Positions 7,066 through 15,819 of a stretch of DNA of 64,000 bases are shown piece after piece. The notes below the pieces were generated by a model, which was not told the origin of the DNA, did not search any database, and saw only the letters and a list, made by a program, of their open reading frames with translations. The stretch's first letter is position 1. Every line of letters starts with the position of its first letter. The stretch comes from Deminuibacter soli. Its GTDB lineage: Bacteria > Bacteroidota > Bacteroidia > Chitinophagales > Chitinophagaceae. A program made the translations under genes and the position numbers. The stretch spans positions 124,001 to 188,000 of the forward strand of contig NZ_QTJU01000001.1 of NCBI RefSeq assembly GCF_003412455.1, in the 5' to 3' direction.

Positions 7066-9489
7066 ATGATTCAATTATATTCCCGCATCAAACACCACTG
7101 GCTGCGTTTATCCCGTAAACGCAAAATACTGGTGCTTGCCTGTATCGCCCTTTTTGTATGGTTCTGGTTCAGCCTGCCGGGCAAGTTGTTTGTAACACCC
7201 ACCAGCTATGTGCTTACTGATAAAAACGGGGTGCTGCTGAACGCGGCCATTGCAGCAGACGGACAGTGGCGTTTTCCCTATGATGCCGATGTTCCTGATA
7301 AATTCAAACAATGTATTCTCGCGTTTGAAGACAAGCGTTTCAATTATCATTTTGGTGTAGACTTCCTTGCCATGGGCCGCGCCTTGTGGCAGGATGTGCG
7401 GTATCACCGCGTAGTAAGCGGCGGCAGTACCATTACCATGCAGGTGGTGCGATTAAGTCGCGGTATGGGCAGCCGTAATATCTGGAATAAACTGAAAGAA
7501 GCCCTGCTTGCTGTTCGCCTGGAATGTTCGTATAAAAAGAAATCCATCCTTGCCCTGTATGCCTCCAATGCACCGTTTGGCAGCAATGTGGTAGGACTGG
7601 ATGCTGCAGCCTGGCGATACTATGGCAACAGCCCCAAAAGTTTAAGCTGGGGGCAAATGGCTGCGCTGGCTGTATTGCCGAATGCGCCTTCGTTTGTGCA
7701 TCCCGGTAAAAACAGGGAATCACTGCTGGCCAAACGCAACCTGCTGCTGCAAAAACTGCTGCACAACCATACGATTGATTCCACTACCTGCGCGTTGGCC
7801 AAACTGGAACCATTACCCGGCGATCCACGCGCTTTGCCGCAAATGACCCCGCACCTGTTAGACCGTTTTAAGAAAGAGTACCCGCAATTGCTGCAACAGC
7901 AGGCGGCAGCAGGCACCAGTATACAAACCACCATCGACGCAGGTTTGCAGCAACAGCTCAACGATATTATTGCCATACATCACGGTCAGCTGAAAGGCAA
8001 CCAGGTAAACAATGCCGCGGCGATGGTGGTAGATGTGGTTACCGGCAATATACTGGCCTACACAGGCAATGTGTACCAGCCACAGGATGCATCACTCGAA
8101 AGCCATGTAGATGTGCTGGCATCGCCCAGAAGTCCGGGCAGCACCTTAAAACCCTTGCTGTACGCAGCCATGCTTACAGAAGGCACCCTGCTGCCGCGCC
8201 AGCTGGTGCCTGATATTCCTACGCAGATAAACGGTTATGCCCCGCAAAACTTTGACCTGGGTTACGATGGTGCCGTACCTGCCAACCGTGCACTGGCGCG
8301 CAGCCTGAACATACCGGCCGTTAAGCTGTTGCAACAATTCAAGTACCAGCGTTTTTACGATGTGCTGACCTGGTGTGGCTTAACCACGTTAAAACAGCCG
8401 GCAGATTTTTATGGCATGAGCCTGATTCTCGGCGGCTGCGAGGTTACTCCCTATGAACTGGCCGGTGTATACAGCAGTGTGGCGCGCATGTACCTGCACG
8501 AAAAACAAAACCACGGTAAATGGAACAGTGCAGACTGGTTTATGCCCGGTTATGTGGCCGGTGCAGATAACCGCAAACTGCACCCGGTAGCAGGCAACAA
8601 TGAATTTGCGCCGTTTGATTATCCTGCCCTGTGGCATACGTTCAATGCGATGAATGAAGTAATGCGCCCCGGTGAAGAAGGGTTGTGGGGCCTGTTTGGT
8701 TCTGCCCAGCGCATTGCGTGGAAAACAGGCACCAGCTTTGGCTTCAGGGATGGATGGGCTGTCGGTTTTACACCGCGTTATTGTGTAGTGGTGTGGACCG
8801 GCAATACCACCGGCGAAGGCCGGCCCGATTTAACAGGTATCAATACCGCAGCCCCCATCCTGTTCGATATTTTCAGGCAATTGCCATCTTCCCCCTGGTT
8901 TCAGCCGCCGTTGAGTGGGTTTGGTTACCTGCCTGTATGCCACCAATCAGGTTACAAGGCCGGCCCCGATTGCCCGGATGCAGATACACTGCTGGTTTCT
9001 GCCAGCGCCTTGCAGCATGCAGCGGTATGCCCCTACCACCGGCCGGTAAACCTGGATGCCAGCGGGCATTACCGCGTAACTGCCAGCTGCGTATCGCCCA
9101 ATAACATGCAGCACAAGGCCTGGTTTATATTGCCGCCTTCCATTGAATATTATTACCGCCAAACACATACCGATTACCAGCCGCTGCCGCCTGTGCTGCC
9201 TGGCTGCGAAGCCGGGGAAGGCCGTGCTATTGATATTGTTTACCCCGAAGAAAATGCCCGCATTTATGTGCCGCTGGAGTTAAGCGGGGAAAAGGGCAAT
9301 ACCATATTTACCGCAACCACCCGCAACCACGATGGCAAATTGTTCTGGCACCTCGATGAACAGTACATCGGCACCACGGTACGCTTTCACCAGGTGGCTG
9401 TTAACCCTGCACCTGGCAAGCATGTGCTTACTGTTGTGGATGAAAACGGGGAAACCGTGACCAGGGCGTTTGAAGTACAGTCAAAATAA
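7066..9489 (+). CDS. pbpC: Penicillin-binding protein 1C (bifunctional peptidoglycan synthase)
   Basis: 807 residues with one N-terminal membrane anchor (about 21-39) and the rest periplasmic. The glycosyltransferase (GT51) domain shows AFEDKRFNYHFGVD (Glu near 87) and GGSTITMQ. The transpeptidase domain has the Ser of SPGSTLK near 359, SLN near 413 and KTGTS near 552. The roughly 90-residue end (IDIVYPEENARIYVP onward) is the BiPBP_C beta domain typical of PBP1C. It polymerises and may cross-link glycan strands. In many bacteria pbpC follows an alpha-2-macroglobulin gene; here no such neighbour exists. A -7-like TAGCTTTA (7051-7058) ends 7 bases before the ATG. Confidence 0.95.
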   Translation: MIQLYSRIKHHWLRLSRKRKILVLACIALFVWFWFSLPGKLFVTPTSYVLTDKNGVLLNAAIAADGQWRFPYDADVPDKFKQCILAFEDKRFNYHFGVDFLAMGRALWQDVRYHRVVSGGSTITMQVVRLSRGMGSRNIWNKLKEALLAVRLECSYKKKSILALYASNAPFGSNVVGLDAAAWRYYGNSPKSLSWGQMAALAVLPNAPSFVHPGKNRESLLAKRNLLLQKLLHNHTIDSTTCALAKLEPLPGDPRALPQMTPHLLDRFKKEYPQLLQQQAAAGTSIQTTIDAGLQQQLNDIIAIHHGQLKGNQVNNAAAMVVDVVTGNILAYTGNVYQPQDASLESHVDVLASPRSPGSTLKPLLYAAMLTEGTLLPRQLVPDIPTQINGYAPQNFDLGYDGAVPANRALARSLNIPAVKLLQQFKYQRFYDVLTWCGLTTLKQPADFYGMSLILGGCEVTPYELAGVYSSVARMYLHEKQNHGKWNSADWFMPGYVAGADNRKLHPVAGNNEFAPFDYPALWHTFNAMNEVMRPGEEGLWGLFGSAQRIAWKTGTSFGFRDGWAVGFTPRYCVVVWTGNTTGEGRPDLTGINTAAPILFDIFRQLPSSPWFQPPLSGFGYLPVCHQSGYKAGPDCPDADTLLVSASALQHAAVCPYHRPVNLDASGHYRVTASCVSPNNMQHKAWFILPPSIEYYYRQTHTDYQPLPPVLPGCEAGEGRAIDIVYPEENARIYVPLELSGEKGNTIFTATTRNHDGKLFWHLDEQYIGTTVRFHQVAVNPAPGKHVLTVVDENGETVTRAFEVQSK

Positions 9490-9534
9490 AGGCCCGCGCG
9501 GGGCCTTCAGCCATACAACCATTCAACCATCAGT

Positions 9535-9571
9535 AACAAAAAAGCCCCGGTTCAACCGGGGCTTTTTTGTT
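9535..9571. terminator. Bidirectional terminator, perfect 18-bp arms
   Basis: AACAAAAAAGCCCCGGTT, one central base and its exact complement give A-run/stem/T-run in both directions. It touches the stop codon of the minus-strand gene. A second GC-rich hairpin (AAGGCCC/GGGCCTT) at 9489-9507 overlaps the end of pbpC's stop codon. Confidence 0.9.
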
Positions 9572-10310
9572 ACTGGAGCAGCAACGCTGCCAATATATAA
9601 TCTGCTAACAGAATCAGGATACAACTCACAATTACGGCTGTGGTACTGGCGCGGCCTATTTCGAGGGCGCCGCCTTTTACATAGTAACCAAAATAAGCAG
9701 ACACACTGCTGATTAAAAACGAAAACGTGTAGGCCTTGATAAGGGCGAAGAACACGTTAAATGGTTTAAAATTCATACGCAGACCGATATCAAAACTTTC
9801 GTTTGACAGGATATCTGCCGTAGCGCCGGCAATACGGCCACCCAGCAGCGCCAGGAAAATGGACAATACAATCAGCGCAGGCATTACCACCAGGGAAGCC
9901 AATACCTTGGGGGCAATAAGATACCCCCTGCTGTTGATGCCCATAATTTCAAGTGCGTCTATCTGCTCGCTAACGCGCATGTTGCCCAGCTCACTCGCAA
10001 TTTTACTGCCTACCACACCTGCCAGCACAACGCATACTACAGTTGGCGACAACTCCAGCATAATGGTGTCGCGCACAATCATAGAAATGGTGGTTTTGGG
10101 AATAATAGGGCTCACCAGCTGGTAAGCGGTTTGTACCGTGGTTACCGCACCTAGAAATACGGAAATGATCAATACAATGGGCATGGCGCCAAAGCCAATT
10201 TCCACGCATTGATGCATGAATTCTTTCCAGTACATCTTCGGGTTTTCAGGACGTTTAAACATTCCCTGAAGCATCAGTAAATAAGTACCTACATGAGTGA
10301 GAAAGTGCAT
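9570..10310 (-). CDS. MlaE-family ABC permease, not next to an ATPase or MCE gene
   Basis: 246 residues with about six hydrophobic segments. The conserved core of MlaE/YrbE permeases is present: LELSPTVVCVVLAGVVGSK, then IASELGNMRVSEQIDALE, then LIAPKVLASLVVMP. In the Mla system this inner-membrane subunit works with an ATPase (MlaF) and an MCE-domain protein (MlaD) to move phospholipid between membranes. No such partner is adjacent here, whereas a complete mlaEFD set is at 56450-59020. It lies 12 bp downstream of the malic enzyme gene on the same strand and ends at a strong terminator, so the two are probably co-transcribed. It may borrow the distant ATPase or have its own partners elsewhere. 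Confidence 0.88.
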   Translation of the reverse strand: MHFLTHVGTYLLMLQGMFKRPENPKMYWKEFMHQCVEIGFGAMPIVLIISVFLGAVTTVQTAYQLVSPIIPKTTISMIVRDTIMLELSPTVVCVVLAGVVGSKIASELGNMRVSEQIDALEIMGINSRGYLIAPKVLASLVVMPALIVLSIFLALLGGRIAGATADILSNESFDIGLRMNFKPFNVFFALIKAYTFSFLISSVSAYFGYYVKGGALEIGRASTTAVIVSCILILLADYILAALLLQ

Positions 10311-10322
10311 GACCGATTCAGA

Positions 10323-12671
10323 TTATTTTTGATTCTTCCGTTTTTTTAACCGTTGCCACCAGGGTGATTTAAGTATCGCTTCCGCACAATTTTCCTTGCA
10401 CTTCAACTGGGCATCTACCACTGCAATATTAGCCATATTGATGATACTACGAACAGAACTTCCCAACTGCAGTACATGCACCGGTTTGTCCAGTCCCAGC
10501 AAAATGGGCCCGATAGCGTCTGCGCCGCCAACTTCCTTCAACAAATTGTATGCAACGTTTCCTGCTGCCAGGTTGGGGAAAATCAATGTATTCACATCCT
10601 CATCTACCAGCTCGCTGAAAGGATAGTTGTCTTTCAGTACTTTTTTGTCGAACGCAATCGATGCCTGCATCTCGCCATCTACCACCAGCGAAGGGTTGCG
10701 CTGTTTTACCAGTCGCGTAGCTTCCGCTACCAGCCTGGCTTCCGGCGAATTGTTGCTGCCAAAGTTGCTGTAACTGAGCATGGCAATGCGCGGGGTAATA
10801 TTAAATGCACGTACGCCTTCTGCCACCAGCTGTGTAATATCGGCCAGTTCTTCGGCAGTAGGGTTAAAGTTCACCGTGGTATCGGCCAGGAACAACGGCC
10901 CTTTTTTGGTGAGCAGCAGGTACATACCGGCAATTTTTTTCACACCTTCACGTGTACCGATGATCTGCAGTGCCGGGCGTATGGCTTCTGCGTAGTTACG
11001 GGTAAGGCCCGAAATCATGGCATCTGCATCGCCTGTTTCCACCATCATACAACCAAAATGGTTGCGGTCGTTCATTATTTTCTTGCTCTCGTAATAGTTA
11101 AAGCCTTTGCGCTGGCGTTTGGCGAAGAACAGCTCACCATACTGGTTGCGCTTTTCTTCCATGGCCTCGCTGCGCGGATCGATGATAGGCAGGTCTGCAA
11201 TATCGATCAGGTTTTCTTCTGCAATCTGGCGGATGGTGGCTTCATCACCCAGCAGAATGGGGTAACCAATGCCTTCGTCGTATACAATGCTCGCTGCTTT
11301 CAGAATTTTCTGGTTATCCGCTTCTGCAAATACAATACGGCGCGGGTCGCGGCGGGCTTTGGCGCCCAGTACGCGGATCAGCTGGTTATCCAGGCCCAGG
11401 CGTTTGTTAAGCACTACTTTGTAGGCTTCCCAGTCTGTAATTGCTTCCTGTGCCACACCGCTCTCCATCGCAGCTTTGGCTACGGCAGGCGCTACGGTAG
11501 CCAGCAGGCGGGGATCAACCGGCTTGGGAATAATATATTCGGGGCCAAAGCTGATGTTCTTCTGGTTATAAGCCAGGTTTACGATATCGGGTACAGGCGT
11601 TTTGGCCAGATCGGCCAGGGCTTTAACGGCAGCAAGTTTCATAGCTTCGTTAATTTGCCTTGAACGCACATCAAGCGCACCACGGAAAATATAAGGGAAA
11701 CCAAGTACATTGTTTACCATGTTGGGGTAATCGCTGCGACCGGTAGCCATAATAATATCCTTACGCGCGGCTGTTGCCTCTTCGTAGGTGATTTCGGGCT
11801 CGGGATTGGCCATGGCAAATACCACGGGTTTGGGTGCCATGCTCTGTATCATGGCAGGTGTTACCACATTGCCCACACTTAAGCCTACCATTACGTCGGC
11901 ATCTTTCATGGCCGTGGCTAAAGTCCAGTCACTGCTTTTTACGGCAAATTTCTGTTTAATAGCGTCCAGGTCGGTACGGCCCTGGTGCAGTACGCCATCT
12001 TTATCAAACATGATAAAGTTTTCATACTTCGCGCCCAGCGCCACGTAAATCTGTGCACAGGCCATGGCTGCAGCACCGGCACCATTGATAACCAGGCGCA
12101 CTTCTTCAATTTTTTTCTGCTGAATTTCCAGTGCATTAAGCAGGGCAGCGCCGCTGATAATGGCGGTGCCATGCTGATCGTCGTGCATAATGGGAATATT
12201 CAGCTGCTCGCGCAATGCCTTCTCAATATAAAAACACTCCGGCGCTTTGATGTCTTCGAGGTTAATGCCACCGAACGTAGGTTCAAGCGCCTTTACAATC
12301 TGGACAAATTTTTCGGGATCTTTTTCGTTGATTTCGATGTCAAATACATCTATATCTGCATAAATCTTGAACAGTACGCCCTTGCCTTCCATCACGGGTT
12401 TGCTGGCTTCGGGACCAATATCGCCCAATCCCAGCACGGCGGTACCGTTGCTGATTACCGCCACCAGGTTGCCCTTGGCAGTATATTTATAGACGTCTTC
12501 TTTGTGGTTAAAAATTTCTTTACAAGGTTCTGCAACACCCGGACTATAGGCTAGAGATAAATCGCGTTGGGTTTTTGCTTCTTTGGTGGGTACAACTTCA
12601 ATTTTACCTGGGCGGCCCTGGGCATGGTATTCCAGTGCCTGCTGCCTTCTAAGTTCTTTCTGCTTGTCCAT
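10323..12671 (-). CDS. maeB: NADP-dependent malic enzyme with C-terminal phosphotransacetylase-like domain
   Basis: 782 residues, cytoplasmic. The N-terminal malic domain (about 1-160) has [14 protein letters not shown] and [15 protein letters not shown] with the acidic metal-binding [11 protein letters not shown]. The NAD(P)-binding domain (about 160-390) has [16 protein letters not shown]. From about residue 425 the sequence becomes phosphate acetyl/butyryltransferase-like ([48 protein letters not shown]). This two-domain layout is the standard MaeB architecture, in which the PTA-like part regulates instead of catalysing. The reaction is oxidative decarboxylation of malate to pyruvate with NADPH formation. 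The lead gene of a two-gene unit with the permease. Confidence 0.95.
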   Translation of the reverse strand: MDKQKELRRQQALEYHAQGRPGKIEVVPTKEAKTQRDLSLAYSPGVAEPCKEIFNHKEDVYKYTAKGNLVAVISNGTAVLGLGDIGPEASKPVMEGKGVLFKIYADIDVFDIEINEKDPEKFVQIVKALEPTFGGINLEDIKAPECFYIEKALREQLNIPIMHDDQHGTAIISGAALLNALEIQQKKIEEVRLVINGAGAAAMACAQIYVALGAKYENFIMFDKDGVLHQGRTDLDAIKQKFAVKSSDWTLATAMKDADVMVGLSVGNVVTPAMIQSMAPKPVVFAMANPEPEITYEEATAARKDIIMATGRSDYPNMVNNVLGFPYIFRGALDVRSRQINEAMKLAAVKALADLAKTPVPDIVNLAYNQKNISFGPEYIIPKPVDPRLLATVAPAVAKAAMESGVAQEAITDWEAYKVVLNKRLGLDNQLIRVLGAKARRDPRRIVFAEADNQKILKAASIVYDEGIGYPILLGDEATIRQIAEENLIDIADLPIIDPRSEAMEEKRNQYGELFFAKRQRKGFNYYESKKIMNDRNHFGCMMVETGDADAMISGLTRNYAEAIRPALQIIGTREGVKKIAGMYLLLTKKGPLFLADTTVNFNPTAEELADITQLVAEGVRAFNITPRIAMLSYSNFGSNNSPEARLVAEATRLVKQRNPSLVVDGEMQASIAFDKKVLKDNYPFSELVDEDVNTLIFPNLAAGNVAYNLLKEVGGADAIGPILLGLDKPVHVLQLGSSVRSIINMANIAVVDAQLKCKENCAEAILKSPWWQRLKKRKNQK

Positions 12672-12854
12672 AGAATTTTTTTACACCGGCAGGTTAAACG
12701 CAACTTATTGACCTTCAATTGCATTCATTTAGATCAGGAGATAGGGGTATTGGCTGCTGACCCTGCCGCAAAGCGGCATCCGGCCGGTAAATAAGGGCGC
12801 AAATTACAAACAATATGAACAGTTGTTGGTAAACGCGGCCGGTTTGATAAAATA

Positions 12855-12910
12855 TTTGCAAATATGAAAACCTCGCACTACCTTAGTGTACTAATTAACT
12901 AGTACACTAA
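12855..12910 (+). promoter_or_regulatory. Promoter with overlapping palindromic GntR/YtrA-type operator
   Basis: The palindrome (12883-12910) has perfect 11-bp arms, TTAGTGTACTA and TAGTACACTAA, with a 6-bp centre, 10 bp before the ATG at 12921. It contains AGTGTA, 12 bp, then TACACT. I recall a similar AGTGTA/TACACT operator for the Bacillus YtrA repressor. A Bacteroidota promoter fits across it: TTTG at 12855-12858, 20 bp, then TACCTTAG at 12879-12886. The -7 box would therefore be covered by a bound repressor, plausibly the GntR protein encoded third in this operon. Confidence 0.75.
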
Positions 12911-12920
12911 AACAACGGCT

Positions 12921-13772
12921 ATGATAGATATCCAAAACCTTCACTTCAGCTACAAGCGAAAAAACGTGCTTAGCGACCTGAGTGTTCAGTTTCAGCCCGG
13001 CTATATTTACGGTTTGCTCGGTAAAAACGGCGCCGGGAAAAGCACCATGATGCACAATATTGCCGGTTTATTATTTCCTAAACAGGGGAAGGTAGACGTG
13101 CTGGGCTACGTTCCTTCCAAAAGGCAGCCTGCTTTTTTGCAGGAAATCTTTATGATCCCGGAAGAATTTCACCTGCCGGATATTACCATCGGGCGACTGG
13201 TACGCGATCACGCGGTGTTTTACCCGAAATTTAACCAGCAGCAGTTTGAACGCTACCTCAGCGAATTCCAGGTGCCGCTGGCCGATAAACTGCCACAGGC
13301 GAGCTACGGCCAGAAAAAGAAACTGCTGATCAGCTTTGCGCTGGCCTGCAACACCTCTATCTTATTAATGGACGAACCTACCAATGGCTTAGACATCATC
13401 AGCAAAAGCCAGTTCAGGAAAGTGCTGGCCAGCGTGGTAGATGAAAACAAATGCATCCTCATCAGCACCCACCAGGTAAAAGACCTGGAAAACCTGATTG
13501 ACCGCATTACGGTAATTGACAACGGCAATATTTTATTTGACCAGAGCATACCCAACATTACCCGCCACCTCGACTGCCGCCTGGCGCAGGATAGCTTTGA
13601 AGCAAAAGAAGCGCTGTATGCAGAAGAAACATTCAGGGGCAATGTAATTGTGACCACCAATAACAACGGGCACGAGGGCAAACTCGATCTCGAATTACTC
13701 TACAAAGCCGTAATGAATAACCCGGCCCGCGTAAACGAAGCTTTTCACCGCCAGCCAGCCGTACAATACTAA
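12921..13772 (+). CDS. ABC transporter ATP-binding protein (YtrB-like)
   Basis: 283 residues, cytoplasmic. Walker A is GKNGAGKS (about 33-40), Walker B is ILLMDEPTNGLD and the switch is ISTHQVKDLENL. The signature motif is unusual: ASYGQKKKL instead of LSGGQ, keeping only the Gly-Gln. After the nucleotide-binding domain there is a C-terminal extension of about 75 residues. It is the first gene of a four-gene operon with a membrane partner 24 bp downstream and a YtrA-type GntR regulator third. This is the arrangement of envelope-stress ABC systems such as ytr of Bacillus. The substrate is unknown; export or sensing of a cell-wall-active compound is the usual suggestion for such systems. Confidence 0.88.
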   Translation: MIDIQNLHFSYKRKNVLSDLSVQFQPGYIYGLLGKNGAGKSTMMHNIAGLLFPKQGKVDVLGYVPSKRQPAFLQEIFMIPEEFHLPDITIGRLVRDHAVFYPKFNQQQFERYLSEFQVPLADKLPQASYGQKKKLLISFALACNTSILLMDEPTNGLDIISKSQFRKVLASVVDENKCILISTHQVKDLENLIDRITVIDNGNILFDQSIPNITRHLDCRLAQDSFEAKEALYAEETFRGNVIVTTNNNGHEGKLDLELLYKAVMNNPARVNEAFHRQPAVQY

Positions 13773-13796
13773 TACCCTGACATCAAAACCAAACTT

Positions 13797-14624
13797 ATGA
13801 ATCAAATAATATCCATGCCACGTTTACTACACCTGATACGTAAACAATGGGGCGACAACAAGCGCATGTATGTGATGGGCATGACCATTACCATCGCTAT
13901 TATTGCCGGTATCTATTTCTTTAATGTGCTGGCTGCTTATAACCTGGCCCGCGTTTTCTTCGATTCGCCGTTGCGACCTGTACTATATTATGCCGGCCTG
14001 TTTATCGTAGGCTGTATTTTCGCCGGTTTGTATTTCAACGACCTGTCATTCAAACCACGTGCTATTACCCAGCTATTATTACCTGCATCCAATACCGAAA
14101 AAAGCATTGTTGCCATTTTGTTTGCCGTGGTACTATTCTTCAGCGTTTACACAGCCTTGTTTGAAGCGGTTGATTTTGCTGCTATCTCGGTTGCAAAAGC
14201 GCTGCCTGCCACGCTGCACAGAACGCCGCTTACCCGTGAACAGGTGCAGCAACTGCATATATTTAATATGTTCGACGGCAACCCGGTGAACAATGTAGAG
14301 CTGTCGATCTTTTTTGCACTGCAATCCTTGTTTTTGCTGGGCTCGGTGTATTTTGAAAAGTTCGGTTATATCAAAACCGCCTTATCGCTTATTGTAATCG
14401 TGTTACTGTTTATTTTATACGTGGTAAAACTTGCAGACAATTTTCTGCCAAGCGGCGGGTTTGATGGAGATATGCATTATTTCAAATCGTACGATGAACA
14501 CAGCGGTGTGCACCTGATTCCGATACCCTGGTTACTCGGCTGGCTGATGCTGCGTGGCATTTATATACTGATAGCAGCAACCTGGGTTACCATCTGGTTC
14601 AGGCTTAAAGAAAAAGAAGTGTAG
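13797..14624 (+). CDS. ABC transporter permease of the GntR-regulated operon
   Basis: 275 residues with about six membrane segments: near residues 27-45, 63-82, 100-120, then after a large extracytoplasmic loop (about 125-165) near 170-185, 195-215 and 240-262. The layout resembles ABC-2-type permeases of Bacteroidota YtrB-linked operons, but I see no diagnostic motif. Partnership with the ATPase encoded 24 bp upstream is inferred from gene order and spacing. The loop after TM3 (PATLHRTPLTREQVQQLHIF) is the largest soluble portion and could face the periplasm. Confidence 0.8.
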   Translation: MNQIISMPRLLHLIRKQWGDNKRMYVMGMTITIAIIAGIYFFNVLAAYNLARVFFDSPLRPVLYYAGLFIVGCIFAGLYFNDLSFKPRAITQLLLPASNTEKSIVAILFAVVLFFSVYTALFEAVDFAAISVAKALPATLHRTPLTREQVQQLHIFNMFDGNPVNNVELSIFFALQSLFLLGSVYFEKFGYIKTALSLIVIVLLFILYVVKLADNFLPSGGFDGDMHYFKSYDEHSGVHLIPIPWLLGWLMLRGIYILIAATWVTIWFRLKEKEV

Positions 14625-14650
14625 ACTTAGACCATTAAACGCGAGATTGT

Positions 14651-15031
14651 ATGCAATTCAACGAATCACAGGCCATTTATTTGCAGATAGCGGATTATGT
14701 GTGCGAAAAAATTCTGCTGAAGCAATGGAAGGCCGACGACAAAATTCCATCAGTACGTGAACTGGCCGTACAGCTGGAAGTAAACCCCAATACGGTTATG
14801 CGCACCTATGATTTTTTGCAGCAGCAACAGATCATCTATAACCAGCGCGGCATCGGTTTTTTTGTATCGGCCGATGCAATGCAGGTAGCCCTGCAATACC
14901 GCAAAAACCAGTTCCTCGAAAAAGATTTACCACAGGTATTTCACAACATGCGCCTGCTGAATATGGACATTACCGAACTGAGCGCACGTTTTGAAACATA
15001 CAAAACCCAATTGGTTTCAACATCAAACTAA
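14651..15031 (+). CDS. GntR-family regulator, YtrA subfamily
   Basis: 126 residues. The N-terminal winged helix (about 8-78) shows YLQIADYVCEKI, IPSVRELAVQLEVNPNTVMRTY and the wing QQQIIYNQRGIGFFVS. The short tail of about 45 residues is only long enough for the two-helix dimerisation end of the YtrA subfamily, so there is no ligand-binding FadR or UTRA domain. YtrA-type proteins repress adjacent ABC transporter operons by binding an inverted repeat near the promoter. A matching palindrome occurs at 12883-12910, so autoregulation of this operon is likely. Confidence 0.9.
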   Translation: MQFNESQAIYLQIADYVCEKILLKQWKADDKIPSVRELAVQLEVNPNTVMRTYDFLQQQQIIYNQRGIGFFVSADAMQVALQYRKNQFLEKDLPQVFHNMRLLNMDITELSARFETYKTQLVSTSN

Positions 15032-15036
15032 CTACA

Positions 15037-15738
15037 ATGAAAACAAGCAATAAAATATTACTCAGCCTGGCTACCATCATCGCTTTGCTCTTCGCAGGCG
15101 TGGTATTCGCCATTAACAATAACCTGCGCAAGGGCAACCTGGTAAGTAAGCAGGAATACACCAAATCGAACAGCAATATCACCGATATTACACCGTTTAA
15201 TGTACTGCTGTTGAAAGGCAACCTGGATGCACCGGTATATATTGAACAGGACGACAAATACAGCATTGAAATTCCCAAACATGCAGCATCCAATGTAAAA
15301 TATGTGATGCAACAGGATACACTGGTTGTAGAAGAAGATTATACCCAAAGTATTGACCGCCACTATTCCATTACGGTGCATATGGCCAAAACAGGTTTGG
15401 TGATTGGTAACAACGCCAGCATTAATTACGCCAGGTGGAGCAACCTGCCCGCACCGGTATTTATACTGCATAACAGCCATTTCGGCGTATACCGCTCTGA
15501 ACATGAAGATGGCCATAACAAGCCCATGTATTCGCACACCAGTCTCGACAGCCTGCGCATTACCGGCACAGGTAACAGTGAAATAGGTTTTGACGATGAC
15601 ATACTGATACAACAGCTGAATGCCAGTATCGACGGCACTACCCAACTGATACTCGCTAAAAATGTACTGCACCTGCAGCTAACCGCAGGCGACAGCACCC
15701 ATATAGAAGCCAACGGTTTTCACTGGAAACAACGCTGA
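15037..15738 (+). CDS. Envelope protein with GIN/DUF2807-like beta structure
   Basis: 233 residues. An N-terminal hydrophobic segment (about 7-25) is a signal peptide or anchor; the remainder is beta-rich and polar. Phrases such as ITDITPFNVLLLKGNLDAPVYI, DTLVVEEDY, SLDSLRITGTGNSEI and QLILAKNVLHLQLTAGDSTHI resemble the DUF2807 (putative auto-transporter adhesin head GIN) beta-solenoid family common in Bacteroidota. The similarity is one of pattern and not of certain family. It starts 5 bp after the regulator gene and ends at a terminator, so it is the fourth gene of the operon. It may be an envelope sensor or cargo of the ABC system; nothing proves that. Confidence 0.7.
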   Translation: MKTSNKILLSLATIIALLFAGVVFAINNNLRKGNLVSKQEYTKSNSNITDITPFNVLLLKGNLDAPVYIEQDDKYSIEIPKHAASNVKYVMQQDTLVVEEDYTQSIDRHYSITVHMAKTGLVIGNNASINYARWSNLPAPVFILHNSHFGVYRSEHEDGHNKPMYSHTSLDSLRITGTGNSEIGFDDDILIQQLNASIDGTTQLILAKNVLHLQLTAGDSTHIEANGFHWKQR

Positions 15739-15771
15739 TACTAACTGCTTACTGCCTCCCTTTAAAAAACA

Positions 15772-15806
15772 AAAGCTGACAGCAACCGCTATCAGCTTTC
15801 TTTTTT
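15772..15806. terminator. Bidirectional terminator between the ABC operon and the deoC operon
   Basis: AAAGCTGACAGC and GCTATCAGCTTT pair around a 4-nt loop with one mismatch. T-rich runs follow on both strands. Confidence 0.85.
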
Positions 15807-15819
15807 CCACTATTACGGG

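Noticed and set aside
10476-11663. 395-codon open frame on the plus strand
   Set aside because: Antisense to maeB, whose protein is clearly conserved; the antisense product shows no family or signal and Cys/Phe/His-rich shadow composition.
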